Origin: JBBQLG01 sp038327655 | GTDB taxonomy: Bacteria > Bacteroidota > Bacteroidia > Cytophagales > Spirosomataceae | DNA length: 34,895 bases | Assembly: GCA_038327655.1 (NCBI GenBank) | Contig: JBBQLG010000054.1 | Span: 1 to 34,895, forward strand | Direction of reading: 5' to 3' | Part shown: positions 15,474 through 23,303 of the stretch, piece after piece | Layout: each line of letters opens with the position of its first letter | Position numbering within the stretch: the first letter of the stretch is position 1 | Made by a program: the position numbers and the translations under genes | Notes under the pieces: generated by a model | What the model saw: only the letters and a program-made list of their open reading frames with translations | What the model was told of the DNA's origin: nothing | Databases searched by the model: none

Positions 15474-15884
15474 TCAATCCTCCGGAAAAGGGATGTAAAT
15501 GAAGCCGGTGAAGTCGCCCGCAACAACAAACAGACAGGCGTATTCGTCGGGATTTTTGTAGTGTTCCTTGAATAATTCGTACGAGTCCTCGCCGATGAGT
15601 TCGCGCTGGATGAACTCATCCATAAACGACGCCCGGTAGTCCCAGGAATTGCCATTAACCTCGTTTTTACCGAACAGAAGCTGTCCGATGGGCACGTTGG
15701 CATCGCGGGTGACCACAAAAACGGGATATTCCGAAAAACCCCGCTTCCTGATCTGGTACGAGGCTTCTTTGAGTTGGTCGGCCACGAGCACAAAATCGGA
15801 GGAGACAATGCCCATCAACTGCTGATTGACATCGTAGGAATTAGCGTCGTCGAGGATGGTATTTTCGTTGCTGTTGTTAATCAT
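15474..15884 (-). CDS. Conserved hypothetical protein downstream of alanine dehydrogenase
   Basis: A 136-residue protein with no signal peptide or membrane helix, acidic at both ends. Features seen: MINNSNENTILDDANSYDVN, a central segment like DFVLVADQLKEASYQIRKRG, EYPVFVVTRDANVPIGQLL, and a C-terminus ending FTGFIYIPFPED. It looks like a single compact alpha/beta domain. I do not recognise a named family; my recollection is that similar proteins sit beside tsaE and ald in other Cytophagales. It is 74 nt behind ald, separated by an inverted repeat, and 3 nt ahead of the MNT gene. Function unknown. Confidence 0.78.
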   Translation of the reverse strand: MINNSNENTILDDANSYDVNQQLMGIVSSDFVLVADQLKEASYQIRKRGFSEYPVFVVTRDANVPIGQLLFGKNEVNGNSWDYRASFMDEFIQRELIGEDSYELFKEHYKNPDEYACLFVVAGDFTGFIYIPFPED

Positions 15885-15908
15885 TTTGGTCAGTAATTAG
15901 TCATCAGG

Positions 15909-15958
15909 GGTTAGTGTTTAGTGACTCGCATCTAACCACTACCGACTGACCACTATAG
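15909..15958. repeat. Degenerate TTAGTGG-type inverted repeat, ald 3' side
   Basis: GGTTAG (15909-15914) and CTAACC (15932-15937) are inverted, with further TTTAGTG, AACCACTA and GACCACTA units around them. The same word family fills the gap on the other side of ald (17177-17254), so both junctions of this operon hold related short repeats. Confidence 0.55.
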
Positions 15959-17176
15959 TTAAAACCGGGCGGCCAGCAGGAGTTCGAGGTCTTTGTAGCG
16001 CATCGAAAACTTGCGGGCGATGTACGGGTTGGTCAGCGTACCCTTGTGACAATAAACACCTTTCATGAACCAGCGGTTCGCGTACATCATCTCCTCAATA
16101 CCACCAATGGTACCCGTCTGGAGCAGAAACGGCAGAAATACGTTGCTGAGCGCAATACTGGCCGTATGCGCCACGCGGGCCGCAATGTTGGGCACGCAGT
16201 AGTGGATAACTTCATGCACTTTATACGTCGGTACCTTGTGCGTCGTCATGCGTGAGGTCTCAAAGTTGCCGCCCTGGTCGATGGCGACGTCGATGATGAT
16301 GGAGTTGGGCTTCATCCGGCCAACCATTTCTTCTGTCACCACCACCGGACTCAGTCCCTCCTCGGCCCGCATGGCCCCAATCACCACATCGGCGCGTTCG
16401 ATGGCTTCGCCGAGGGTGTCGGAGTCGATGATGGACGTGTAGACCTGCTGGCCGACGGCGTATTTGAAGCGTTGCAGTTTGTAGAGGTGCTTGTCGAATA
16501 CCTTGATATCAGCACCCATGCCCAGCGCGGCCCGTGCTACGTATTCGGCGACGGTACCCGCACCCAGCACGACGACTTTAGTGGGGGGAACGCCCGTAAT
16601 GCCGCCCAGAATGATACCCCGGCCGTTGCTGGCATTGCTGAGGTATTCGCCCGCGATAAGCATCACGGCACTGCCCGCGATCTCGCTCATCGACCGAATC
16701 ACCGGTAAGCCATTGGCTTGGTCTTCAATGTATTCGTAGCCAAGACCGGTAATATTTTTATCGTTCAGCTTCTCGAAATAACTCCGCTCGTGGGCCGGTA
16801 AGTTAATGGCGGAGATTAGCGTACTGCCCGACTTTATGTAGTCAAATTCCCCGTCGATCAGGGGTTCGACTTTCAGAATCAGGTTGGCTTCGTACACTTC
16901 CTGTGGCGAATACACTACCTGTGCCCCGGCTTCGCTGTAGTCGTTGTCGGAGAATTTTGCCCCGACACCCGCGCCCTTTTCGTAGACGACGTTATGGCCG
17001 TTGCGCACCAGAATGGCCACCGCTTCGGGGGTGAGTGCGATGCGGTTTTCCTGTAAGGATATTTCCTTCGGCAAACCGATCAGCAGGCTGTTTTTATCAG
17101 CTTTCACCGCCAGCGGGGCTTCCTGCGTGGCCAGGGCTGATTGGGTCTGCCTGGCTAATTCTCCAAATCCGGTCAT
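15959..17176 (-). CDS. ald: Alanine dehydrogenase
   Basis: A 405-residue cytoplasmic NAD-dependent alanine dehydrogenase, interconverting L-alanine and pyruvate plus ammonia. Family residues are visible: Arg45 in LPKEISLQENRIALTP, Lys102 in LKVEPL and His129 in INLPAHE. Also present are the Rossmann-domain motif VVVLGAGTVAEYVARAA and the conserved DVAIDQGG with HYCVPNIAARVAHTAS. It carries about 30 residues before the usual LIGLPKEI start (MTGFGELARQTQSALATQEA), which I recall from Bacteroidota homologues. It lies between tsaE and a conserved hypothetical gene, with short inverted repeats in both gaps. Catalytic residues are intact. Confidence 0.93.
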   Translation of the reverse strand: MTGFGELARQTQSALATQEAPLAVKADKNSLLIGLPKEISLQENRIALTPEAVAILVRNGHNVVYEKGAGVGAKFSDNDYSEAGAQVVYSPQEVYEANLILKVEPLIDGEFDYIKSGSTLISAINLPAHERSYFEKLNDKNITGLGYEYIEDQANGLPVIRSMSEIAGSAVMLIAGEYLSNASNGRGIILGGITGVPPTKVVVLGAGTVAEYVARAALGMGADIKVFDKHLYKLQRFKYAVGQQVYTSIIDSDTLGEAIERADVVIGAMRAEEGLSPVVVTEEMVGRMKPNSIIIDVAIDQGGNFETSRMTTHKVPTYKVHEVIHYCVPNIAARVAHTASIALSNVFLPFLLQTGTIGGIEEMMYANRWFMKGVYCHKGTLTNPYIARKFSMRYKDLELLLAARF

Positions 17177-17254
17177 GCGTAGTAGGTAGTAGTCAGCCAG
17201 TAGTGGTTAGCAGCTCATGGATGAATCTAACCACTGCCCACTAACCACTAACGG
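17177..17254. repeat. TAACCACTA-type inverted repeat, ald 5' side
   Basis: AGTGGTTAG (17202-17210) and CTAACCACT (17227-17235) form a perfect 9-bp inverted repeat with a 16-nt loop. It is followed by CTAACCACTAAC (17241-17252) and preceded by AGTAGGTAGTAGTCAGCCAG. It is related to the repeat at 15909-15958. Confidence 0.65.
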
Positions 17255-17674
17255 CTAAACGATCTGAGTAGTAACGGTTCGGCGGCCGGTGATGTCGGCC
17301 GCAATCTGTACACGGTAATAGGTTGGCGGCCAGAGCGATTCGATGCGTTCGGGCCATTCGATGAAGCACTGTGCCCCCGAATCGAAGTATTCTTCTATCC
17401 CGATGTCCAGCGCTTCGGCCTCGTTGCGGAGCCGGTAGCAATCAAAATGGTAGATCGACTCGCCGGTGCGGGTCGTGTACTCATTTACCAGTGAAAACGT
17501 GGGGCTTTGTACCATACTCACCACACCCAAGCCCCGGCACAACGCCTTGATGAGCGTCGTTTTGCCCGCGCCCATTTCGCCCTCGAACAGCCAGACGGGT
17601 AACGAACCACCCTCGGCCAGTAACTGCCGGGTTACGTCGTCGAGTTCGTCAAGCTGCCGGAAATGAAGCGTCAT
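17255..17674 (-). CDS. tsaE: tRNA threonylcarbamoyladenosine biosynthesis ATPase TsaE
   Basis: A 139-residue P-loop ATPase, normal length for TsaE (YjeE). The Walker A motif GEMGAGKTTLIKAL lies at residues 32-45, followed by VQSPTFSLVNEYTT and YHFDCYRL, and by IGIEEYFDSGAQCFIEWPER, the conserved Trp/Pro/Glu region. TsaE works with TsaB and TsaD to make t6A37 in ANN-decoding tRNAs. It is first in the probable transcript tsaE-ald-hypothetical-MNT and is preceded by a TATCTTTG promoter element at 17714-17721. Confidence 0.95.
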   Translation of the reverse strand: MTLHFRQLDELDDVTRQLLAEGGSLPVWLFEGEMGAGKTTLIKALCRGLGVVSMVQSPTFSLVNEYTTRTGESIYHFDCYRLRNEAEALDIGIEEYFDSGAQCFIEWPERIESLWPPTYYRVQIAADITGRRTVTTQIV

Positions 17675-17713
17675 GGTCAGAAAGCATAGCGAGATACGAT
17701 TTATTTATCGTAA

Positions 17714-17721
17714 CAAAGATA
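17714..17721 (-). promoter_or_regulatory. -7 promoter element for the tsaE-ald transcript
   Basis: The minus strand reads TATCTTTG, a perfect TAnnTTTG match, 39 nt before the tsaE ATG at 17674. No TTG is seen at the standard spacing. Confidence 0.5.
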
Positions 17722-17771
17722 ACGAATAGTCTCGGACGATAAGACGGGTGAGGCCCAGTTACCGTCAGCCG

Positions 17772-17820
17772 AAAGGGTGACAAATGCCCCATCGTCAAGA
17801 TAGGGTATCTGTCACCCTTT
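17772..17820 (-). terminator. Long hairpin terminator after the phosphohexomutase gene
   Basis: AAAGGGTGACA (17772-17782) pairs with TGTCACCCTTT (17810-17820) over 11 bp. Inside it, ATGCCC pairs with GGGTAT (one G-U) after a single mismatch. It begins 15 nt after the stop of the mutase gene and ends in TTT on the minus strand, just before the tsaE promoter. Confidence 0.75.
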
Positions 17821-17835
17821 GGGCTGAACACACGC

Positions 17836-19593
17836 TTATTTCAAATCCAGATCCTCGACCACCCGCTGCACCTTGGCCTTGAGCTGATCATACGTTTCGT
17901 CGAACGCGTCTTTATGGGTCAGCGGCTCGGTTACGCTGACGTAGAACTTGATCTTTGGCTCCGTGCCCGATGGCCGCGCCGATACCTTGGTGCCGTCTTC
18001 GGTGAAAAATTGCAGCACGTTCGATTTTTCGATGCCGAGCTTGCCGGACAAAATACCCGTTGTTTCGTTCGTGTCGAGGTGCAGGCGGGTCAGGGCTTCG
18101 TAATCGTCCACGCGCAGCACCCGCGACCCGGCAATCATCCGGGGCGGATTGGCCCGGAAGTCGGCCATCATCTGCTGAATCTGCTCGGCACCTTCTTTGC
18201 CTTTTTTGGTCAGCGATACCATCGCTTCGTAATAGAAACCGTTCTGCTGGTACATCTCCATCAGCAAATCGAACAGGCTCAGGCCCTTGTCTTTCGCGTA
18301 GGCCGTTAGTTCGGCAATCATGGCGCAACTGGCAACAGCATCTTTGTCGCGCACAAAATCGCCGATGAGGTAGCCGTAGCTTTCCTCGCCCCCACCGATA
18401 AACTGCTCCTTGCCTTCCAATTCACGAATCACAGCCGCGATGTATTTGAAACCGGTCAGGGTGTTGTAGCACGTAACGTTGTTATTGGCGCAGATTTTGT
18501 CGATCAGGTCGGTGGTCACGATGGTTTTGGCCACGAACTCTTTACCCGTCAGTTTACCGGCTTCTTTCCAGGCGCGGAGCAGGTAATAAATCAGCAAACT
18601 GGCGACCTGATTGCCGTTCAGCAACTCGAACTCGCCGTGGTGGTTACGGGCACCCACGCCCACGCGGTCGGCGTCGGGGTCGGTAGCCATCACAAGGTCG
18701 GCGTTGAGGGAATTTGCCAGATCAAGGGCTAATTGCATGGCGTCGCGCTCTTCGGGGTTCGGCGATTTAACGGTCGGGAAGTTGCCGTCCGGTTTTGCCT
18801 GCTGCTCCACGATATGGACGTTCGTAAACCCTAAATCCTTGAGCGTCCGGGGTACTAAGGTGATGCCCGTTCCATGGATCGGCGTGTAGACAATGTTCAG
18901 ATCAGCCTGCCGCTTGATCACATCGGGATTAATCGAATTGGCCACTACCCGCGCTACATAGGGCGCGTCGATGTCTTCGTCGATAAGCTGAATTTTTTCG
19001 GGAACCCCGGCAAACTTGATGTCATCGACCGAGGTCACCTTAGCCACCTCGGCAATAATCCCGGCATCGTGCGGAGATACTACCTGTGAGCCGTCGTCCC
19101 AGTACACTTTGTAGCCGTTGTATTCCGGCGGGTTGTGCGACGCCGTCACCACAACGCCCCCCTGACACCCCAGTTGGCGGATGGCAAACGAGAGTTCGGG
19201 CGTGGGGCGCAGGTCGCTGAAGAGGTAAACCTTAATGCCGTTAGCCGAAAAAATATCGGCGGCAATGCGGGCGAATTCGGGACTCATCCGGCGACTGTCG
19301 TGCGCAATCGCCACGCTGACGGCCTGGTTGGGGAAGGCTTCGTTTAAATAATTGGCGAATCCCTGCGTGGCCGCGCCGACGGTGTAGCGGTTCATGCGGT
19401 TGGACCCCACGCCGATTACCCCGCGCAGGCCACCCGTACCAAATTCGAGATCGCGGTAGAAGGAGTCGGTCAGTTCGGCGGTGTTATCTGCATCCATCAG
19501 GGCGTGAATGGTGGCTTTGGAATCGGCATCGTAATTGCCACCGAGCCATTGGTCGATGCGGTGCTGGGTCTGGGAGTCGAATTGGGTGGTCAT
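17836..19593 (-). CDS. Phospho-sugar mutase (phosphoglucomutase/phosphomannomutase)
   Basis: A 585-residue alpha-D-phosphohexomutase that moves phosphate between C1 and C6 of hexose phosphates. The catalytic phosphoserine is Ser152 in VVTASHNPPEYNGYK. The metal loop DPDADR is at 305-310, the sugar-binding loop GGEESYG at about 401-407, and the phosphate-binding loop RPSGTEPK at 540-547, so all four active-site loops are present. The length fits the larger bacterial PgcA/Pgm type rather than the 450-residue ManB/GlmM type. Glucose- and mannose-phosphate specificity cannot be separated by eye. The DUF2442 gene ends 62 nt upstream on the same strand. Confidence 0.93.
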   Translation of the reverse strand: MTTQFDSQTQHRIDQWLGGNYDADSKATIHALMDADNTAELTDSFYRDLEFGTGGLRGVIGVGSNRMNRYTVGAATQGFANYLNEAFPNQAVSVAIAHDSRRMSPEFARIAADIFSANGIKVYLFSDLRPTPELSFAIRQLGCQGGVVVTASHNPPEYNGYKVYWDDGSQVVSPHDAGIIAEVAKVTSVDDIKFAGVPEKIQLIDEDIDAPYVARVVANSINPDVIKRQADLNIVYTPIHGTGITLVPRTLKDLGFTNVHIVEQQAKPDGNFPTVKSPNPEERDAMQLALDLANSLNADLVMATDPDADRVGVGARNHHGEFELLNGNQVASLLIYYLLRAWKEAGKLTGKEFVAKTIVTTDLIDKICANNNVTCYNTLTGFKYIAAVIRELEGKEQFIGGGEESYGYLIGDFVRDKDAVASCAMIAELTAYAKDKGLSLFDLLMEMYQQNGFYYEAMVSLTKKGKEGAEQIQQMMADFRANPPRMIAGSRVLRVDDYEALTRLHLDTNETTGILSGKLGIEKSNVLQFFTEDGTKVSARPSGTEPKIKFYVSVTEPLTHKDAFDETYDQLKAKVQRVVEDLDLK

Positions 19594-19655
19594 ATCTGTT
19601 TATTAAAAAAGGTTTAAGCGTCTGTCGCTGCCGGGGGTTATTGCCTGATTCGTAT

Positions 19656-19889
19656 TTATCGGGAAAATGTCAAAAATCCGCCCGCTGTCAGGTCCTCATC
19701 CAATTCATCCCAATGGATGCCGTACCCACCAGCCACCAGTTCAAATCTATTTCGCTGCTCAGGTGTAGCTCGCTGCAAACGGGGAAACCAAGCTATTGGA
19801 CTGCCTACCACCCGCCCATCGTTTAGTTCAACATAAACGCGAACATCATCGAACCAAACCCGCCGGGCCGTAAATGTGTCGGTGTTCAT
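19656..19889 (-). CDS. DUF2442 family protein
   Basis: A 77-residue protein from ATG 19889 (MNTDTFTARRVWFDD). It has RVYVELNDGRVVGSPIAWFP, then RLQRATPEQRNRFELVAGG and GIHWDELDEDLTAGGFL, the complete DUF2442 pattern (VxLxDGRxxxxPLxWFPxL and GxxIxWxxLDEDIS). An earlier in-frame ATG at 19946 would overlap the upstream gene and adds non-family residues, so it was rejected. It follows the DUF4160 gene by 10 nt. DUF2442 and DUF4160 are often adjacent small genes with toxin-antitoxin-like distribution; their activity is not established. Base composition is more AT-rich than its neighbours. Confidence 0.9.
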   Translation of the reverse strand: MNTDTFTARRVWFDDVRVYVELNDGRVVGSPIAWFPRLQRATPEQRNRFELVAGGYGIHWDELDEDLTAGGFLTFSR

Positions 19890-19899
19890 TGAGGAAAGA

Positions 19900-20133
19900 T
19901 TATTGCTGAAAAAACTCTTTCCAGCGTTGTTCAATAATGTCTTCATTTTCTTCGATCAAACCCTCTGCAATTTTGAGGTCTTTGGATTTCATGCCACGAT
20001 TATCCAACAACTGCACGGGGTTAATGGAAAACCGGGCTTCGCCGTCACTGTTTCGAACGTGGACATGAATGGGCAAGTGGTCATTACTGTAAAATAAAAA
20101 ACGGAAGCCAAATACTCGGAAAATCTCTGGCAT
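19900..20133 (-). CDS. DUF4160 family protein
   Basis: A 77-residue protein that opens MPEIFRVFGFRFLFYSNDH, then LPIHVHVRNSDGEARF, the standard DUF4160 signature with HxPxHxHV, and ends with acidic/aromatic helices (EENEDIIEQRWKEFF). It is followed after 10 nt by DUF2442, its usual companion. A good Bacteroidota promoter stands in front (20169-20198). Function is not known; the conserved histidines could bind metal or be catalytic. The mobile-looking two-gene unit sits between housekeeping genes and is relatively AT-rich, so horizontal acquisition is plausible. Confidence 0.9.
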   Translation of the reverse strand: MPEIFRVFGFRFLFYSNDHLPIHVHVRNSDGEARFSINPVQLLDNRGMKSKDLKIAEGLIEENEDIIEQRWKEFFQQ

Positions 20134-20168
20134 GAAACAGGTCGAATAAGGAGTGTAGTGCGTAAGGC

Positions 20169-20198
20169 CAAAATTACAACTCCTTATCAGCTTGGCAA
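20169..20198 (-). promoter_or_regulatory. Bacteroidota-type promoter for DUF4160/DUF2442
   Basis: On the minus strand, TTG (20198-20196), a spacer of 19 nt, then TAATTTTG (20176-20169). This is a full match to the TTG-N19-TAnnTTTG consensus, 35 nt before the DUF4160 ATG. Confidence 0.7.
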
Positions 20199-20235
20199 GC
20201 CCGGTGCGTAAACCAACGCAAACACGTACAACGCA

Positions 20236-20267
20236 AAACGTCCCCGATCAGGTGGCCGGGGACGTTT
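20236..20267 (-). terminator. Terminator after the phosphatase gene
   Basis: An 11-bp perfect stem AAACGTCCCCG / CGGGGACGTTT with a 10-nt loop. It starts 34 nt after the phosphatase stop, and the minus strand continues with T. It lies just upstream of the DUF4160 promoter. Confidence 0.8.
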
Positions 20268-20301
20268 CAAAAAGCGGGAAAGCGGTTGTCTCACCTGATC
20301 T

Positions 20302-21735
20302 TTATTTCGTGATTTTAAACGAGTCCAGTTCCTTACCGTCTACGTCCACCTGCTTCACCGTCATGCTCTTACCATCCATATCGACGATGGTCAGCGAGTG
20401 GACATTTGAGTAAAATTTGGCCGTGAATTTCTGCCAGGAATCAGGATCATCGTTTTGTTCGGGATTGTAGAGTTCCTGCCCACCGGCGCCCGTCACGAGA
20501 TAAATGATCCCTTTGGGGGTAGTGTTGGTCGTGCCATCGAAGGTTTTATCGAGCGTCCATCGCCCGTTCACAACCCGTCCCCGAACGGTTTTGTTATCCT
20601 TACCCCCCACCATTAATGTTCCTTTTTTATCCGGCACAAACGTTAGCGGAAACGACCTCTGGTAGTTGTGTACGTGCCCGTTAAACACCACGTCGACCTT
20701 GCCAGCCTCAAAAACAGGCGACAACAGGCGGGCGTGCTGCTGTTCGAAATGCTCGCGCGAGGAGTTAAAACCGGGGTGGTGATACATCACAAACCGCCAG
20801 GTGGCGTCCTTTGCTTTCGCCAGATCAGCCGCCACCCAGTCCTGCAACGCTTTATCGGTAAAATCGACGTACGGGTTCGAGTCGATTACCGTCCAGTGGG
20901 CGTTGCCGTAATCAAAGGAGTAGTTTGCCATCTTGAGGTAAGCATCACCGGCGGCCTGCATAAAAGCCGCCCGATTGTCGGTCGAGGCCGTAAGCGTGGG
21001 CACCAGCGGCCCGCCCTCGGTGCCCTGCGGCCCATTGAGCGGCTGACTCCAGTAGTAGAAATAGGCCAGCGCGTCGGGAAATTTGTCGAGGTCGCGGGTG
21101 TCGGTGTCGTGGTTGCCGGGCGCGCAGATCATCGGCACCGAGCGCAGCAGCGGTGCCCCGTTGTCGTCCGTTTTATCGGCATTATAGATCGGCCAGAACT
21201 TGGTGCGGTATTCGTCAATCCGGCCGCGTTCGTAAACGATGTCGCCGGGCACAACCACAAAATCGGGTTTGACGAGATAGGCACGGGCGGCTAATTTTTT
21301 CTGGTCAACGGTTTCGGCCCCAATGTCGGCGAAGGCCACAAACCGGTAGGGTTTGTCGGCCGTGCGCGGAGCCTGCCCGTCGGCGGAGAAAACCGGCGTA
21401 CCATTTTTCAGTACCCGGTATGTAAACGTCGTATTCGGTTTCAGCCCCGTCAGCGCGGCTTCAAATACCCGGTGTGGTGCCACGCCCGCTACGGCTACCC
21501 GAACATTCGTGGGTGCTGCGGCTTTGGTCCAGTTACTTTTGGCATCGGCCCGGTATTCCACCGCCCAGTTGAGGTCGGTATCAGACTGCACGTGCCAGAG
21601 CAATGCCAGCGACGTTGGCGATGGATTCCGTCCGATTTGCAGGTACGGTTTGGCGACAAACGGGTCGCTGCCGGTCTGTGCACAGCCGATTTGTACGGTT
21701 AGCAGCAGCAGGAGAACAGAGAAGGTGGCTTTCAT
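20302..21735 (-). CDS. Purple acid phosphatase-like metallophosphoesterase, secreted
   Basis: A 477-residue exported enzyme from ATG 21735 (MKATFSVLLLLLTVQIGCAQ, a signal peptide). An N-terminal fibronectin-III-like domain (PYLQIGRNPSPTSLALLWHV, typical of purple acid phosphatases) is followed by the metallophosphoesterase domain. Its metal-ligand blocks are all visible: FADIGAE, VVPGDIVYERG (with the Tyr that gives the purple charge-transfer band), PGNHDTDTRD, YHHPGFNSS and NGHVHNYQRS. It should hydrolyse phosphate monoesters or diesters outside the cytoplasm. It lies downstream of a TonB receptor and a beta-helix lipoprotein with a hairpin in between, suggesting phosphate scavenging. The upstream ATG at 21768 overlaps that hairpin and was rejected. 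Confidence 0.92.
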   Translation of the reverse strand: MKATFSVLLLLLTVQIGCAQTGSDPFVAKPYLQIGRNPSPTSLALLWHVQSDTDLNWAVEYRADAKSNWTKAAAPTNVRVAVAGVAPHRVFEAALTGLKPNTTFTYRVLKNGTPVFSADGQAPRTADKPYRFVAFADIGAETVDQKKLAARAYLVKPDFVVVPGDIVYERGRIDEYRTKFWPIYNADKTDDNGAPLLRSVPMICAPGNHDTDTRDLDKFPDALAYFYYWSQPLNGPQGTEGGPLVPTLTASTDNRAAFMQAAGDAYLKMANYSFDYGNAHWTVIDSNPYVDFTDKALQDWVAADLAKAKDATWRFVMYHHPGFNSSREHFEQQHARLLSPVFEAGKVDVVFNGHVHNYQRSFPLTFVPDKKGTLMVGGKDNKTVRGRVVNGRWTLDKTFDGTTNTTPKGIIYLVTGAGGQELYNPEQNDDPDSWQKFTAKFYSNVHSLTIVDMDGKSMTVKQVDVDGKELDSFKITK

Positions 21736-21758
21736 GGAGAACGTGGGGTAAACGAGTG

Positions 21759-21792
21759 AAAAGGCCAACCCGAGCGTACGAATTGGCCTTTT
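21759..21792 (-). terminator. Hairpin between beta-helix lipoprotein and phosphatase genes
   Basis: AAAAGGCCAA (21759-21768) and TTGGCCTTTT (21783-21792) form a 10-bp stem with a 14-nt loop. It lies 27 nt after the lipoprotein stop and before the phosphatase start, and ends in TTTT on the minus strand. It could stop or attenuate read-through into the phosphatase. Confidence 0.7.
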
Positions 21793-21819
21793 CTGCGTCT
21801 GTTTCAGACTACGGTTTCT

Positions 21820-23259
21820 TTAGTGCAGGTTACCTTTGCCATTGGCGGGGTAGCAACCCATGTCGGTACTCGGCGGGGTGATTTCTGTCGAGCCAAAGTT
21901 TGCATTCACCGGCACCACCGACAACGGGGTGAAGCTCGTGGTACCTTTTCCCAAAGCGGGCGAGGTGGGCTGTAACCGGAAGTTAAAGTTACCAACAAAG
22001 CTGGCGTCGGCTACTCGCTTCGAGGCTACGTAGGGCAGCGGGAAATTCACGAACAGCGGGTTGTTTTTACCCACCACGGCCGAGCCGTCGTACACCTGAC
22101 CAACTTTATAACCGGCGGGCAAAAACGTCGATGGCGTCGGGATGTCGGTAGGTTGTGGTTTGGTCGTGAAACCCACCGGATAAATCTGGTTGGCCATCTT
22201 CAGCGAATCGACGTAGTTGTAGTTATAGCCGTACTTGATGTTGGCAGTGTCGGCCACGACCAGCGCGTTGCCCGAATAGGTCGCCGTGGCACCCACAATG
22301 CGCGGGCCATACTTGCTATCCACCATCAGGTTGTTGTAAAAACCACCCTTCGCGCCGTTCTCGAAGTTAAGCGAACCGCCCCGTCCGTCGGCCGACCGAC
22401 GGTAACCATTGGCCACCATCGTGTTGTTGTACATCAGGATGTTGGTCTGCGGCTGGTTGGGAGCCTGCCCGTCGTTGGACGCTTTCGGACCATTCGTGGC
22501 CATCCCGATAATCATGTTGTAGGCGAAGTTACCCACCGTGCCGCCTTTGATGTTGAAGGCTTCGCCCCCGGTAAAGCCGCACTTCTCGAAGGTGTTCCGC
22601 ATGATGTTGTACTTACCCCCGAACGGACGGCACGGGTCGTCGATGCAGCCATACACCCACGAATCTTCCAGCACAACAACGCCATCCGAATTTTTAGATG
22701 TCAGTGTGTAGGCGTTGGCTCCGTTGGCCAGGAACGATACCGGTGAGGTGCCGAGTTTACCCCCGCCAAAATCGAGGTGCGTCCATTTGATGATGATGTT
22801 TTTGAACGTCGTTTCGCCCGCAATACCGCCCCAGAAACCCTTGTAGGCCGGGTCGGTGGTGGGGTCGGAACCCAGCGTTTCGTTCTTGACGGCCACCGAA
22901 CTGGGCACCGAAAAGAAGATCGGCTTGGCCTGGGTGCCGAGCGACAGCAGCGACCCTTTGACCACGAAATACCACGTGCCTTTGCCATCGAACAGCACTT
23001 TGACACCGGGCTGAATCAGCAGCGTGTCGCCTTCGTTGATAAACACGTCGCCGGTGACGTTGTAGGTCGAGTCGGCTTTCAGGGTGCCCTTAATCGAACC
23101 TTTCAGCGGGGTCGAGGTGCTCACGGCCTGCCCTACCTGATACAGCGGTGCCGATACCTGTACACTTTCCGATTTGCTGCATCCCAGCAGGCCGGCAAAC
23201 AGGCCGGTAATAACGATGGCGGCTAACCAGCCTGCCTGAATCTGACGTTTCATTTGCAT
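21820..23259 (-). CDS. Right-handed beta-helix lipoprotein
   Basis: A 479-residue surface lipoprotein. The signal peptide ends with the lipobox LLGC (Cys27). After a short linker the sequence has parallel beta-helix character with many Asn/Gly turns: NVTGDVFINEGDTLLIQPG, VKVLFDGKGTWYFVVKGSL, FKNIIIKWTHLDFGGG, YNIMRNTFEKCGFTGGEAF, ILMYNNTMVANGY, GGFYNNLMVDSKYGPRIVG. It resembles polysaccharide-lyase-like pectate-lyase folds, but no catalytic set is recognised. Its gene starts 44 nt after the TonB receptor stop, in the place a SusD-like partner would occupy. It may bind the ligand that the receptor imports. The fold call is fairly firm; the role is inferred. Confidence 0.8.
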   Translation of the reverse strand: MQMKRQIQAGWLAAIVITGLFAGLLGCSKSESVQVSAPLYQVGQAVSTSTPLKGSIKGTLKADSTYNVTGDVFINEGDTLLIQPGVKVLFDGKGTWYFVVKGSLLSLGTQAKPIFFSVPSSVAVKNETLGSDPTTDPAYKGFWGGIAGETTFKNIIIKWTHLDFGGGKLGTSPVSFLANGANAYTLTSKNSDGVVVLEDSWVYGCIDDPCRPFGGKYNIMRNTFEKCGFTGGEAFNIKGGTVGNFAYNMIIGMATNGPKASNDGQAPNQPQTNILMYNNTMVANGYRRSADGRGGSLNFENGAKGGFYNNLMVDSKYGPRIVGATATYSGNALVVADTANIKYGYNYNYVDSLKMANQIYPVGFTTKPQPTDIPTPSTFLPAGYKVGQVYDGSAVVGKNNPLFVNFPLPYVASKRVADASFVGNFNFRLQPTSPALGKGTTSFTPLSVVPVNANFGSTEITPPSTDMGCYPANGKGNLH

Positions 23260-23303
23260 TGGATTTTGAGTAAAAATTAGGTAATTAATTGATCTGTTGA
23301 TGA

